Notes under the pieces: generated by a model
What the model was told of the DNA's origin: nothing
Databases searched by the model: none
Seen by the model: the letters and a program-made list of their open reading frames with translations, nothing else
Source: Kalmusia sp. IMI 367209
Taxonomy: Eukaryota > Ascomycota > Dothideomycetes > Pleosporales > Didymosphaeriaceae
DNA length: 64,000 nucleotides
Direction: 5' to 3'
NCBI GenBank assembly: GCA_027946365.1
Contig: JAPEUQ010000009.1
Coordinates: forward strand, 1,116,001 to 1,180,000
Part shown: positions 24,153 through 36,302 of the stretch, piece by piece
How positions within the stretch are numbered: position 1 is the stretch's first letter
Layout: the number at the start of each line of letters is the position of its first letter
Program-made: the position numbers and the translations under genes

Positions 24153-25299
24153 TTAGGAAGAACGGCTGGTTCGAAGCTCTTGTCCAGTAATGTATTTGAT
24201 GGTTTGCGCCCGTTCCCCCAGCAAACTGGGATATATAACCTGTACATACATGCCCTGAAATTAGTGCTGCAGTCCTGAACAGAATAAGCATACTTCCTTT
24301 CCTTCCACTTGCAAGTTGCTTCTGGTTAGCATGTATTCAGCGCATATGTTCAAATACTTTACACACCTATCATCGATCATCGCTTAGATCAACTATCCCT
24401 TGAACAAGCCACCATGACTATTACCCCCTGCTGCACCATTGGTGTTGTCTCGTCTACCCCTTGCAACTCCGACGACGTCTACCCAGCTTCCCAAAACAAA
24501 AATGTCTTCGGTGTTCGGCGCCGCACGAGGCTCGACGGTACGGAACTTGTGATAGACCTGTTTTGCCGTCCCCTTCTCAATCAACAACCAACTTCTTTCT
24601 TTCCAAGCCAGTTTCGTTGATACAGTGGCCACGATACCTGATGATCCCATCCCAGGTGGAGGGCGAAAGAATGCCGAGTCACTTCAATGCGCCGTCGAGC
24701 CGAAAACATTCTTTTCTCTTGTGGTACAAACCCCCTCACTCAGAACCTCGGCTCTCGCTCGCTCGCTCGGGGACTTTTCAAAAATCCAAATTACAACTTT
24801 GACACCGGGTCCTTCGCACTCGACATCGCCTGGGCTCACTGAGTCTAAGCTCTCGCGAAATGCCTACGAAGCCTCCTAACTTCACATGTACCAGTGGGCT
24901 TCGAGGCACTAAGAACGGTAGTGGTGGCTACGAATTGAGAGTTTTCGTCGCAGGCAGATGCTAGCAGAGAAAGGTATACCTTGGTAAGTAAGCCGTTGAA
25001 AACGGTGGAGTAGATAGTTTCATAAAGGGTGTATTGCACGCTAATGAAGCATATGGATTGGATGGTATACCGTTGATGAACTATTTTGATTCCCAGGAAT
25101 AGTTCTGCGAGGATTGAGATAGGTTTGACCAGGCATTGAGAATAACGTTGTGGTCGCTGATGGACAGATTGGTCTTCACGGCGGGAGAGGGTAGGATTGG
25201 TATTGTGACAAGATTCGCGGAGCCTGGGGATAGAATCGCAGGTATTGTGGGAAGTGACATGCCGGTTGTGCTAAGACAGAAGGATACTCTACTTGAAAG

Positions 25300-25327
25300 G
25301 CAATATAGTACATGCAATATAGTACAT
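25300..25327. repeat. 14-bp tandem duplication
   Basis: GCAATATAGTACAT occurs twice in immediate succession (25300-25313 and 25314-25327). It is a simple duplication in non-coding sequence. Confidence 0.9.
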
Positions 25328-28300
25328 TGTTGTTGGAGATGCCTATGTAGACGGTTCGATGTGTAGTGAGATGGAGGAGGCTGTGAAAGAGGGAAGGTGC
25401 GCGTTAGAGGAGATGCGGTTCCTCCCCCAAACTAAAAGGCGTGTGGAAGAGGGGCGATGCAAGTTTTGCGCTTCAGCAAGCTTGACGGATCGATCTGATC
25501 ACCTTGGGCTTATGAGATGTGGTGAGAATTGAAGGGATCGGCAACAGCTCCGTGCAAGGCAGCAGACGAGCATAGGGTGGTGTTCTGATTGATCTCACCA
25601 TCGCTGAATGCCACTGTGCATCGCCATTACGTTACTCGTTAGCGATATGAATATCGTCCAGTCCGAGGCACGTCTTTGCTAGACTAGCTCCCCGTCCCAT
25701 TCTCCTTACCGCCACTTCTTGAACTGCTGCCTCCTAGAGCAGCTACTAAATACAACCAAGCAAATCCCGCTTCCTTCTCCACTCCGGAAGCGAAAATGCC
25801 GCACAGGCTACTATGTCGTTCATATTAACAAAATGCCGCTGAAACCCTATTTGGACAGTTCATGGTAGGCACGACGCGTAAGAGGAGCGCTCTCGCTCGG
25901 ACTCCGACAGCTAGCTAGACAGCCCTACAACGGGCTTCCGGACTCGAAGCGTCGAAACGTGAGGCGCATCTGCCTGTTTGGGACAAAGGCGGGGAGACGG
26001 AGAGGACGGACAAAAGCTTGACTTGCAGGGCTGCGTCCGTGGGAAGCTTTGTGCGGTGCTTGTCTGGTGCAAATGCCACACTCGAACGAAGGTAAGAGCA
26101 TGACGACCATATTTTCATACAGATTGACCGTCTAGCATGCGCTGGGTATCTACTACAGTGAACAGTAGCTCACCGCTTGTCTACTCACGGCTATCGCGCC
26201 AGAGCCAGAATATTCTCAAAGCAAGTGGCAAACCCGCCGTTCGGAAGCTGACCTGCAAGCCGGGGAAGGCCTCACTGGACGAATGCAACCTGGGATAGAA
26301 GGTAGAACCATGTCCAAACCTAGCGGGACTATGTCCTTGCTTTGCGAATATCGCGCAGCTTAATCCTAAACAACCTGCTCATGCACTGCCCCCTCCGGAT
26401 CCATAATTGTGAGTAGTACATACCATTCAGTGCAACCGCACGCATCGAAAGCGGTCGATAAGAGAAATCGCGCACCAGTCGTTGCTGTGCTGGAAAGCGA
26501 TGGTACCCAATCGGTAAACATGCGTGCCATGTTGTAGCTCGCGAGCTTGTCTTATTCGAGAGATGGGAGGAAAGGAGAGATATGAAGTCTGATTAGAGTT
26601 GTGGTTGCGCCCCTGCCCAAAACGTCGGTACTGCTAGCGCAGGTCGAAAATGCCTCACGCTGTGGCTGGGAGGGCGGAAATAGTGCTGGGTAATTTGGAA
26701 ACAAAGGTCAGTGACGGTGATAGAATAGCAATGAAGTTGATGGCTTATTGGTAGGGAGTGATCGGAAGTACCGTATCGTTGGGAAAGAGGGGGATGCAGC
26801 GTAGCAAGTGTTATGCTAACTCAAGGTTGTTCAAGTGGTCAATGAACTGAAGCTGGAAGATCTTCAGCGCATCATGTTAATACTTCACTACAGCGTTTCA
26901 TAAGCCGCGATAGACCTCGCTGGAGTATTCATACGAATTGTCGCGATCTGTACCAGATACCCGGGGCTATACGTGGTAGCCAAGCTGCCCAGAAGTCCCA
27001 CCATCCGGGCGACGCTCCTGGCGCCCGTGCTGAGAAGCTTGACGTCTCCGTTCAATTATTGCGTATTCAAAGGAGCAAGAATCCGATGATACGGACTCCT
27101 ATTTCCCGGTGGACAATAACAGACAAAACGAAGCGGAACATGACCTCCGCGAGAGTCAGCGGGCATAAGGCGTTGCGGCATGGGCGTATAGGGCGTGCCT
27201 GGATCCACGAGGGGTGATTGCCGACACAGCGCTAGCCACGGCCCCGCAACTTGCAAGCCCCCCCATGATCGACATCGGAATGTCGGACGAGCCTCGTGAC
27301 AGCAACAAATGCATGGAATTCGTCGGAACCGCATGCCCTGGACCATTGTGACGTTCGAAGTGCTTCCAATGAGGCATCCAATCGATTTCATGCCGTAATA
27401 AGGCACGAGACCGATGCGTTATGCTGTCATATCGACGGCTCCGTGGTAATATTTGCGTATTGAAAGGATTGTGTAGCCCGACATGCAAGGGCAAGTACCT
27501 TGTTTGTGCGTCGTAAAAATACTAGGGGTACACGCGTTACCCGGGACACACAGTGACGAAGAAAGATGGCGCAACGTGTGATGAGGGAGTCGATTCATTG
27601 CGCACGCTTTGCTGCGGTTAGAGTCGCAACGAATTCTAGTTGCAGGGGCGCTGCAGGCGAGTACGTTCCTGGGCGGTCCAGAAATTGGGGATCCATTTTT
27701 ATCGCAGCATGTGCGTAGCTGGAAGCGATAACAGTGCGTGTGGCACAGCTGTTGGCAGCTGCAACGCGCGAGACGGCGTATGCAACAGCCTGAAAACAGC
27801 AACCGGCTCGTTTCGGTATGGTGACGGTTGTATCCACCGTGATCCACAAGCGGAGCCACGGCATGGCGGGTCGTCATCGTTCGTCCATATGGCATGCTTC
27901 GACGTGTACTCTGTGTCATGGCTTGGGTTCCAGAAACCGCCGAGTACAATGGTGGCGAAAACTCAGCAGGGCCATATGCACGCGATCTGGCCGTTAGTCA
28001 TAGCTGGCATTTTGCGCGTGCGAAAGGATATCACGCAAGTGCGTCGTGACGGTTACGCCTCTCTTCTACTATCGTGAACCTGGCCTGCTACCATGTCGAT
28101 CCCTGGTCTGAAATCAAGTAACCGGCATTGGTGCAAAGGCGTGGCTGCGCGTTCCCGGATGCAGACTCGAGGCCGGTGTTTCCCCTGAGACAAATTGACT
28201 TTCCCCAGACTTTGTTGGTTGGACTAGCTTTTGGCGGTGAGGTGGAGCGTCTAGGAAAAATGGCGCACTATACCCGATCTAATTGTGCGCCATGGTGAGA

Positions 28301-28421
28301 TCCCTCAGCTGCCAATGATAGCGTAATACTGGGCCCTGATCTCGATGCAGGAGAATGCGCAGCCATCGGTGTCCGTGTCTCGTGTTATCTACTGTTATTG
28401 CGGTGAGGTCGGGTGGTCGTG

Positions 28422-28427
28422 TATAAA
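28422..28427 (+). promoter_or_regulatory. TATA box of the small gene at 28588
   Basis: TATAAA lies 166 bases upstream of ATG 28588 and is followed by a pyrimidine-rich, then CA-rich leader (CAATTCAGACCACATTC) typical of fungal 5' UTRs. Assignment is by position only. Confidence 0.5.
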
Positions 28428-28587
28428 GTCTCTGCTTACTCCTCCTCGAAGCAGCAAGAATCATCAAACTTTACCTCTAGTCGCAACTGCACTCCAATCA
28501 GTATTGTCTCTAGAAGAGATCGGCAGCACAGATCTATCCTATCTTCACTCCATCTCAACCCAATTCAGACCACATTCTACCGTCATC

Positions 28588-28924
28588 ATGCCTCATCTTC
28601 CCTTCAGCACCACTCCTTCTCCTTCATCTTCCCCCACGACTTCGCCAAGCCCGCCTTCGATCGTGCTCCATCCGGCTTCGGGTATACTAGATCATTGCAA
28701 CAAAGGCTGTCATCCCTAACCTCATTCCAGGCAAGACGTCAAAACGGGAGCTGTACAAGTCGAGCGAGGACGCGGCTGCAGCATACCGCAAACGCTACGC
28801 GCAGTATCTCGCCTCGACGTTCAACATGTCGCTCGAGGCAGCGATGGCCGAAGCTGACATCCAGCTGGCGCCTCGCCGTTCATCAGGGGTGTCAGAAGCG
28901 GAGACTTTGCGGGACGGTTGGTGA
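28588..28924 (+). CDS. Small two-exon hypothetical protein
   Basis: Exon 1 (28588-28681) and exon 2 (28731-28924) flank a 49-nt intron with a GTATAC donor, CTAAC branch sequence and TTCCAG acceptor. The joined frame is 95 residues. The N-terminus is Ser/Thr/Pro-rich (FSTTPSPSSSPTTSPSPPS). The C-terminal half is helical and charged: KRELYKSSEDAAAAYRKRYA, then NMSLEAAMAEADIQLAPRR, ending ETLRDGW. A TATA box and leader upstream support expression. No signal peptide, membrane segment or known domain is visible. I do not recognise the family. The splice signals are the strongest evidence that it is real. Confidence 0.6.
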
Positions 28925-30333
28925 TGCGTGAGATGGCTGGGGACAGCATCGAACATGACGATTTAATGACTTGCTGCATTGGCTGGGGTTCTTGGGCGTA
29001 ACGCACAAGGAAAAGGGGTTATTGGCGCTATTTCGGGCTTTTTTGGTGGTGCATCTAATCAAAAAAAAGCGTTCTCCTTGCTTGTGCCTCGAAATCGTGA
29101 CGACGATGTTGATGACGCTGATGCAGGATGCAGCCCAGTGCAGGATGCGGCTTCCATCCTTCCAGAAGCGAGTCCACTGACCGAGGCTCTGCGGAATTGA
29201 TAACGATAAGGGAAGCGAAACCAACGCTGCAGCAGAGCGCACCAACACGCACGGGACCCTGCAAAATTGCACCGCGCGCCAGACCGACTCATGCCTTTTT
29301 TTTTTCTTTCAGATGTCTTATCATGGCCCTGTTGGCACTGCAAACACTGGGCAACGAGCTGGAGAGGATGGCGCCGCCAAGTGGCGCTAACAAGTCACTC
29401 CTCATTGGCAGGTCGCGCCACCCAGCAACTAATAAAGCCGCGACGACTTCCATGATGCCGTAGCTTGCCAGCAGCCATGGCAGGGGGCCAGTGTAGCAGC
29501 GTGCAAAGAGATCCAGAAGCACTCTGCAAGACGGCACGTTCGGAAGCATTCAAGTGATGCGAGTGGCCTGCGACAACCATCACACAGTGTGGGGGAAGCA
29601 TCACCGTACAGAGTGCATGAACGAAGACTCGTTTAACGGCAACAAACGTGGCTCGCGGTCGATCCGTATAACATACAACGTCCTGATGGCAACGGGCTGA
29701 CAAGGCATGGAGAGAGCCAATGGTGGTGCCGAGAACCATACCAACCAGGGCCAACACGGATCAAACGGTAGCGTACGACCTGCACGCATCTGCTACCCGC
29801 ATATACTCCAAACAGGGCACCCAGTAAACGGAATCTGGTGACTGACTGACATTCACGGGTAGCGTGTCGCCAACTCTTACGACTCTCTCGGCATCGTGGC
29901 TATGCGGCACCGATATCGACTGATGTAGTATGGGAGGTACTTCTCTTTGTCTTGGATCCGTCAGCCAAGAATTCTTGTCGTTCAGCAAACCGAGTGACCA
30001 CCACCTACAGCCGTCGGCACCAGAGCCGCCTCGCAGCGCAGTTTGCGGAGAGAGATCAGGCTTTGCTGCATAGAATTGCCAGCGCGAGGGCCATGCGGAC
30101 GGACGCACAGGGTTGCAGCAAATGCACCATGTGCCTGCCTGTGAATGGTCGTGAGGCAGGAGAGAGCGACTGCAATGATACCAAGCCCTTCCCCACGCAG
30201 CGTGCTTGGAGGGTCCACCCGCAACTCCGCTCGCTCGCTAGCGGACGTGTAACCCCGCCTTATATCTGGCCCCGCGCAGCCTCTCCCTATTGCTACTACA
30301 TTCAACACTTCGCGTGTGTGTATTTCATATTGA
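28925..30333. other. Intergenic region upstream of the P-type ATPase
   Basis: About 1.4 kb without a supportable gene. It carries the presumed promoter of the downstream ATPase, including a TATATC box about 70 bases before the ATG. A T-run (29288-29298) is present. Confidence 0.45.
30261..30266 (+). promoter_or_regulatory. Possible TATA element of the P-type ATPase gene
   Basis: TATATC, within CCTTATATCTGG, lies 68 bases before ATG 30334. The position suits a core promoter element, but the match is only partial. Confidence 0.35.
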
Positions 30334-33300
30334 ATGGGTGAAACCGATTTCGCTGCGTCCGAGGAGAACCCTCAAGAAACCGAGCCCCCTATAGGTGCTT
30401 ATCATGGAAACACTATTCAACAACACCACCAGCCACAGCACCCTTCGCAGCCACCCTCGCCCGACGACGGGAACGTCCCGGCCCTCCCCGCTTGGCATTG
30501 CCAGACCGCACAAGAGGCTGCCGAGACATTGGATGTGGACATCAGGTAACTACTTCACGGTACTCCGACAGAGTATACGTGCCACTGACACCTCCCCAGC
30601 AATGGACTCAGCATCGACGAAGCGCAATCTCGCCTTCGGCTCCATGGGCCTAACAAGGTTAAAGGAGCTGAAGGGCTATCCTTGTGGGCGCTTCTCTTGA
30701 GGCAGGTGTCCAACAGTCTTACTCTTGTACGTACCTTGTTTGCTTGTCTGCCCATCATTCCATCCCCGTCCAGATACCCCAGCATGACCCCTGACACGCC
30801 GTCCACAGGTTCTTCTCATCACCATGGCTCTAAGTTTTGGAATCGATGACTACATCGAAGGCGGTGTCATCACTGCAGTCATCCTCCTGAACATAGTCGT
30901 TGGGTAAGCATCCACTCAAACCTCGTGCAAGATAGGCTACTGACACCCCGTAGATTTTGGCAAGACTACAAAGCAGAGAAGACGATAGAATCTCTCAAAA
31001 ACTTGACTGCTCCTGAGTCCATCGTCATTCGCGGTAACGAAACCATCACGATCCAGGCACAAGGCCTCGTCCCGGGCGACATCGTACTACTGAAGACGGG
31101 TAATATCGTGAGTACTCCAAGACCAACTACGCGCTTGCAGTCAAAGGACAAAAGTTTGAGGATTCTTCCACCGTTTGATTACGCATCCCGGGGTAACTCA
31201 GCTCACAATACGTTCCTAAACCTGTATCCCGGTACCAAAGATAGTGTCCTAAGTACTAACTTTGTAGGTCCCGGCCGACGTTCGCCTAGTAGATGGCTTG
31301 AATGTCTCTACCGACGAGGCGTTCCTCACTGGTGAAGCGGAGCCGGTTGACAAGGACCCCTTCAAAATCTACGACGATCCGGAAGTGCCCTTAGGGGACC
31401 GCTTGAACCTCGCCTTCTCTGGGAGTGAGATGAAGCGAGGGCGTTGCACCGCAATCGTTGTCTCGACCGGCATGAAGACTGAAGTCGGCAAAATCGCCAA
31501 CATGCTCCGCCAAAAAGATGAAACGCTTAGTGACCTAGGGCCATTAGAGAAATTTGGGAAAAAGTTCCTCAAGACATTCAAGTCCATTCTTGGCCTTGAC
31601 GGCACACCCCTTCAGATCAGTCTCAGCAAATTCGCCCTCTTGCTCTTCGCTCTCGCCATTCTTCTCGCCATCATTGTCTTCTCGGCAAATAAGTGGCAAG
31701 TCGGAGGCGAGGTCTTGATCTACGGCATATGCGTCGCTGTTGCAGTCATACCAGAGTCCCTCATCGCAGTGTTGACAATCACCATCGCGGTCGGTGCCAA
31801 AGCAATGGCAAGATCCAACGTCATCATCCGCGTTTCTTCAGCCATAGAAGCTGTTGGCGGTGTGACCAACATCTGTTCGGACAAAACTGGAACTTTGACA
31901 ACAGGCAAGATGATTGCTCGGAGAGCCATCATTCCAGGTTTTGGCACCCTAGAGGTGGACGGCACCACACATTCGTATGATCCGAACAGTGGATTTGTCA
32001 GGAAAGACAGCGAACGACTCGAGATGAAAAAGCTCATGCACAATTCTGCTAGCACTCGGTTCCTTAGGACTATTGCGCTATGCAACCAGGCCAAGGTTGA
32101 ATATACCGAAGATGCTACTGACGACACGACCATTGGCAAAAAAGAAGCGAATGAGCGAATCAACGACGATGATGATGGCACAGATGTCTCCACCATCCAG
32201 TCTGCTACTATCACACGTCCATCGACGGCTTCTGGTGCGGGAGAGTGGAAGGCTTTTGGTGAACCTACCGAGGTTGCTCTCCAAGTGCTAGCCATGCGAT
32301 TTGGCATGGGTCAAAAGCAACTACTCACTGAACTCGACATTCATTTCACTGCCGAATTTCCATTTGACTCCTCTGTCAAGAAGATGACCGTTGTCTACGA
32401 AGACAAGCAGGCTGGCCATCTTGACGTTTACACCAAAGGAGCCACAGAACTTATGGTGTCCGCATTGGACATTACCAAAGATAAGGAAAAGGAGATCAAT
32501 GCAATGGCGGAAAATATGGCCAAGGACGGCCTGCGCGTACTATGTATCGCTCACAAGATCCTACCACTGGGCTCGGATGTAAGCCAACGTGAGGTTGTAG
32601 AGAAGGATCTCAACTTCATCGGTATGGTAGCCATCTACGACCCACCCCGCCCGGAAAGCAAAAACGCAGTGCGTGGCTGCCAAGATGCAGGCATTACCGT
32701 GCACATGCTTACTGGTGACCACCCTGCCACTGCGGAAGCTATAGCGCGAGACGTCGGTATTCTCGATGCTTCGCTACCCCGGGGACAAGTTGGCAAAGCT
32801 GTGATGATCGCCAGAGCTTTTGACGCTCTGAGCCAACAAGAGGTCGATGCCATGGAGCGACTACCTCTCGTCGTTGCCAGGTGTAGTCCCTCGACAAAGG
32901 TCAAGATGGTTGAAGCGCTTCACAGGAGGAAACAGTTCTGCGTTATGACAGGCGATGGCGTCAACGACTCGCCTGCGTTGAAAAAGGCTGATGTCGGCAT
33001 CGCCATGGGATCTGGGTCTGACGTGGCTAAAGATGCCGCCAAGATGGTCCTAACAGACGATAACTTCGCCTCCATCGTCGAAGCAGTAAAAGAAGGCCGT
33101 CGTCTTTTCGACAACATCCAAAAGGTATGTCCTTGGTCCAAGCACTGTACAGAACTTGGATAAACGTTTGAGCACTTATCAAAGATCGAGCCGACCTAGG
33201 CTGCACAACGCGCCTGATGATGGTCTCTAAAGTTCTGTAATTTAAATGTATAGATAAAATACTAACGTGAAAATATAGTTCCTCATGCATCTTCTAATCT

Positions 33301-34085
33301 CCAACATCGCTCAAGTCATCCTCTTACTCATCGGCCTCGCCTTCAAAGACCGCGACGCGCATTCCGTCTTCCCTCTCTCCCCCATAGAAATCCTTTGGGT
33401 CAATCTCATTACATCTTCCTTTCTCGCCATCGGCCTCGGCCTTGAAGAGTCTCAACCAGACTCCATGTTCCGTCCACCGCACGACCTTTCCGTCGGAGTC
33501 TTCACTACCGAGCTCATCGTCGACAAGTTCATATATGGGTTCTTCATGGGAAGTCTTTGTCTGATGAGTTTTGCGGTAGTCGCATATGCAGGTCCTGGAG
33601 GTGGCGATCTAGGCAGCGGATGTAACGAGGGTTGGAACGAGACGTGTGGCGTTGCGTTCCGGGCGAGAGCGACAACATACGCTACCATCACTCTCCTCCT
33701 ACTCGTTACGGCGTGGGAAGTCAAGCACTTCGCGCGTAGCCTGTTCAACCTGTACCCTGATAGCACTACCCCATGCGCCATTTCCGTCTTCCCAACTGTC
33801 TGGCGCAATCGCTTCCTCTTCTGGGCTGTCACTGCAGGGTTCACCATCATGTTCCCTATCGTGTACCTTCCTGTCATCAATCGCGAGGTTTTCAAGCATG
33901 GTGCTATCACGTGGGAGTGGGGCGTGAGCTTTGGCTGTGTGGCTATCTACGTTGCTGCTATCGAGACTTGGAAAGCGTTCAAGCGGAAGACAGCGCTGTG
34001 GAGTGGAGCGCATAAGGTGCTTCGAGGGGAAGAAAGACTAATTGAGGCGGGTGGGAGTGTCCAACCTGTCGTAGAGGAGAAATAG
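30334..34085 (+). CDS. ENA: ENA-type (P-type IID) Na+/K+-exporting ATPase
   Basis: Six exons (30334-30545, 30600-30726, 30809-30903, 30954-31107, 31268-33124, 33279-34085) give 1083 residues, the usual size. Landmarks: N-terminal cation-ATPase domain (GLSIDEAQSRLRLHGPN); actuator-domain loop TDEAFLTGE; phosphorylation site ICSDKTGTLTTGK with Asp about residue 401; nucleotide-binding KGATE; hinge MTGDGVNDSPA about residue 757. About ten membrane segments are visible, M4 and the C-terminal set being the clearest. M5/M6 reads SNIAQVILLLIGLAFKDRD then VFPLSPIEILWVNLITSS, which resembles ENA pumps rather than SERCA. In M4 the motif is IPESL; the Glu is unlike the IPSSL I recall from yeast Ena1, which could affect ion choice. 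The enzyme would export Na+ or K+ at the plasma membrane (some relatives are annotated as calcium pumps). Asn/Asp-rich insert INDDDDG lies in the N domain. Confidence 0.9.
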
Positions 34086-34377
34086 ATGGGTGAGCGGGAA
34101 CTCGTCGAGGAAAAGGGGGATGAAGGGTGTTGCAACTAAATTGTCTATGTGCGTCGTTGATTTGTGTGGGAGGGAGAGGGGAGGGTAGTAGGCACTCTCG
34201 TTCACGGGTTTCCGTCCATCTCTTGGGATCTTTTCGGTTTATCTGGCGCACCGATTTGGGTTTTGCCTGCCATTCTTTTTGCGTTGACATTACATAGCCT
34301 CAGAATGAACTCCAACTTAGTCTTTCCTTAAACCTTCCTCTCCCAACGTGTTCCACTTCATGCTTCTCAAAATCTCT

Positions 34378-35532
34378 TCATTGAGCAATAGTGCTATGGA
34401 TCGACGATCTCCCCTCCCCAACCAACGCACACTGCAGCACATCCCCAAACTCCTTCTTCCCGCATCCTCACCGCGCTCCGGCCTCCACCGAGCCTCTTCC
34501 CCACCGTCGCCCTCGCCTTCTTATGCCCCGCCCACCCTGTCTCCGCAATGCCCAGGTCCCCGCGACCGTCGTCGCCGCCTCAGCAAGCTCCACAACCCTA
34601 ACCTCCTTCTCCCGCGGGCCCCCTTCCAACGGCAACGCACCCGCCGCAAACGCAGCGTCCACACACCCCTGCGCAATATCCCTAACCAACACGCGTCCCG
34701 TACTGGCAAACACGACGCCCCGCCGCCCCGTGCCGAGATCTTTTCCACCGAGCGAAAGCATATTGAGAAGCACGCGTGCGTACAGATCCGCAAGATCAGA
34801 CACATGCACAATATCATAATCACCCGTCCCATCGCCAACGACAAACCCATAGCCGCGAGACAAAACGAAGTCCATCATAACGGGCAGCACGACGCCCACG
34901 CGCCTGAACAATCCCTTCCCCGCCCCATAAATACAAGGAGCCTGGATACTAACGGCCTTCACCCCCGCGTCCTCGCTAGCTTCAAGCACGCCTATCTCGC
35001 ACGCCCGCTGGACGTACCACTCGCGCTCGTTCTGCGCGCGCAGGAACGCAAAGACTTCCTCAGGCGCGGCGTCGTCCCATTCCTGCAGGGGCAGCGTCGA
35101 CCCCGTGAGCGGCCTGTCCGCGATGTTAGAGCACCCGCTCGTGTGCACCATGTACACCTCTCTCCCTGTGCGCGCCCTGCGCGCCGCTAGTCCGCGCACC
35201 ATGGCGAGAGCGCTGGCGACGTGGAAGCCCGAGGCGGCGTTGACGACGACGTCGTGCTGCGCGCTGAGGCGCTCGATGAGCGGCGCGTCGTCGAGGTCTG
35301 TGAAGGGGATGCCGTGGAGCCGGGGTGCGTAGGTGCGCTCGAGGAGGGCGATGCGGGATGCGGCGCCGCGCACGAGGACTGAGATGGAGGCTGTTTGGAG
35401 GAGCGGGTGCGGGGATGTGAGGAGGTGGGCGAGCACGGTGCCGCCTACGTAGCCTGTTGCGCCTACGAGGAGGATCGAGGGAGCATTTTGCGTGGGGGGT
35501 GGTGCACTGGGGGAGATGATGCCGTCTGGCAT
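34378..35532 (-). CDS. NAD(P)-binding epimerase/SDR-like protein with a frame-disrupted C-terminus
   Basis: From ATG 35532 the protein opens with a leader (MPDGIISPSAPP) and a Rossmann fold: SILLVGATGYVGGTVLAHLL (G-x2-G-x2-G), HDVVVNAAS and VYMVHTSGCSNIAD. Later come IQAPCIYGAGKGLF and GTGDYDIVHVSDLADLY, as in atypical (extended) short-chain dehydrogenases and NmrA/epimerase-type proteins. The uninterrupted frame ends at 34468 with an arginine-rich run that is not family-like. Three single missing bases, at plus-strand C-run 34558-34561, near 34488 and at C-run 34459-34461, would give a coherent continuation (GDLGIAETGWAGHKKARATV, then GWRPERGEDA, then KKEFGDVLQ) ending at 34378. I annotate the longer extent on that basis. 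Substrate is unknown; it is probably a cytosolic oxidoreductase. Confidence 0.72.
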
Positions 35533-36302
35533 GGCGAGAGGGCTTTTTCCAACGCAGCGCGGCACTTGGCTGTGCGAGTGGAGTAGCTACGTCTACAGCG
35601 TGATCGGGACATCGGAGCAGGGGAGCAGTACATATTGTATTTGTGCTGCGGGTGGGAATACGTTCACAGCAATGCCATGCCCAGGCTTATCTTGGGTCTG
35701 ACGCCAGACTAGCTCTACACACCTTACAATTGGAGTTAGCGTAGGGCTAGACGTGCTGCGATGGAGACTTATTCAGCTAGCATGGTGACATTCAGTGTCA
35801 AATTTTTCAGGGGTTGGAGGGCTTGGTCGTCGACGGGGGGAGAGTTGGGAGTGGGTACTTGCGGTCTTGTCCGCTGAGTTTACATGAGTAACCATAGTGC
35901 TGGCACACGGGTCTGGTCTAACCTCTTTTAGGACCAGCCTACGCTTCGTGTAATAAAAGTGGGCATCGGCGGCGACGCGCGGGCTCTGATGATTTCCTGG
36001 GAGTGACTAGACTAAGTTCTTCTGATGCCCTGCAGCTGAGAATCGTTTCAAAGTAGATTGTGTCCTGTCGGAAAGGGGATCCAATAGCATTCAATATTTG
36101 CTTTCTTTTTAGACGTAGTGCGTCCATACTCTTTCTCTTCGCGACCTTACGTCCCTATCTCAGCGTCAAATCACCCGCCTATTTCCGGAATCTTCCGCGC
36201 TACATGCAAGAAACAGTGTCAGCCCACATTCCCATTTAGCACACTTCACACAGCTTATGTGTTTTCATGAATGACTCCGGCATTTGCAACCAACGCGTCC
36301 AC
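35533..36302. other. Intergenic region, no gene recognised
   Basis: About 0.77 kb containing the promoter of the epimerase-like gene and the 3' flank of GUS1. No coding signal or RNA gene was recognised. Confidence 0.45.

Larger units (their letters stand above)
24153..28587. other. Gene-poor region of about 4.4 kb
   Basis: No convincing gene. Minus-strand open stretches at 24393-24650 and 25081-25317 have slightly protein-like composition but no start, domain or splice continuity that I can support. The remainder is mixed-composition sequence with only short overlapping frames. No transposon ends, long repeats or tRNA were recognised. A TATAAA box near the right end belongs to the small gene at 28588. 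Confidence 0.45.

Noticed and set aside
24393..24650. Minus-strand frame of about 85 codons (WLLIEKGTAKQVYHKF)
   Set aside because: Composition is slightly protein-like, but no upstream exon, start context or family could be supported.
25081..25317. Minus-strand frame with ILSPGSANLV and NVILNAWSNLS
   Set aside because: No continuity with neighbouring frames and no recognised domain; left as possible relic only.
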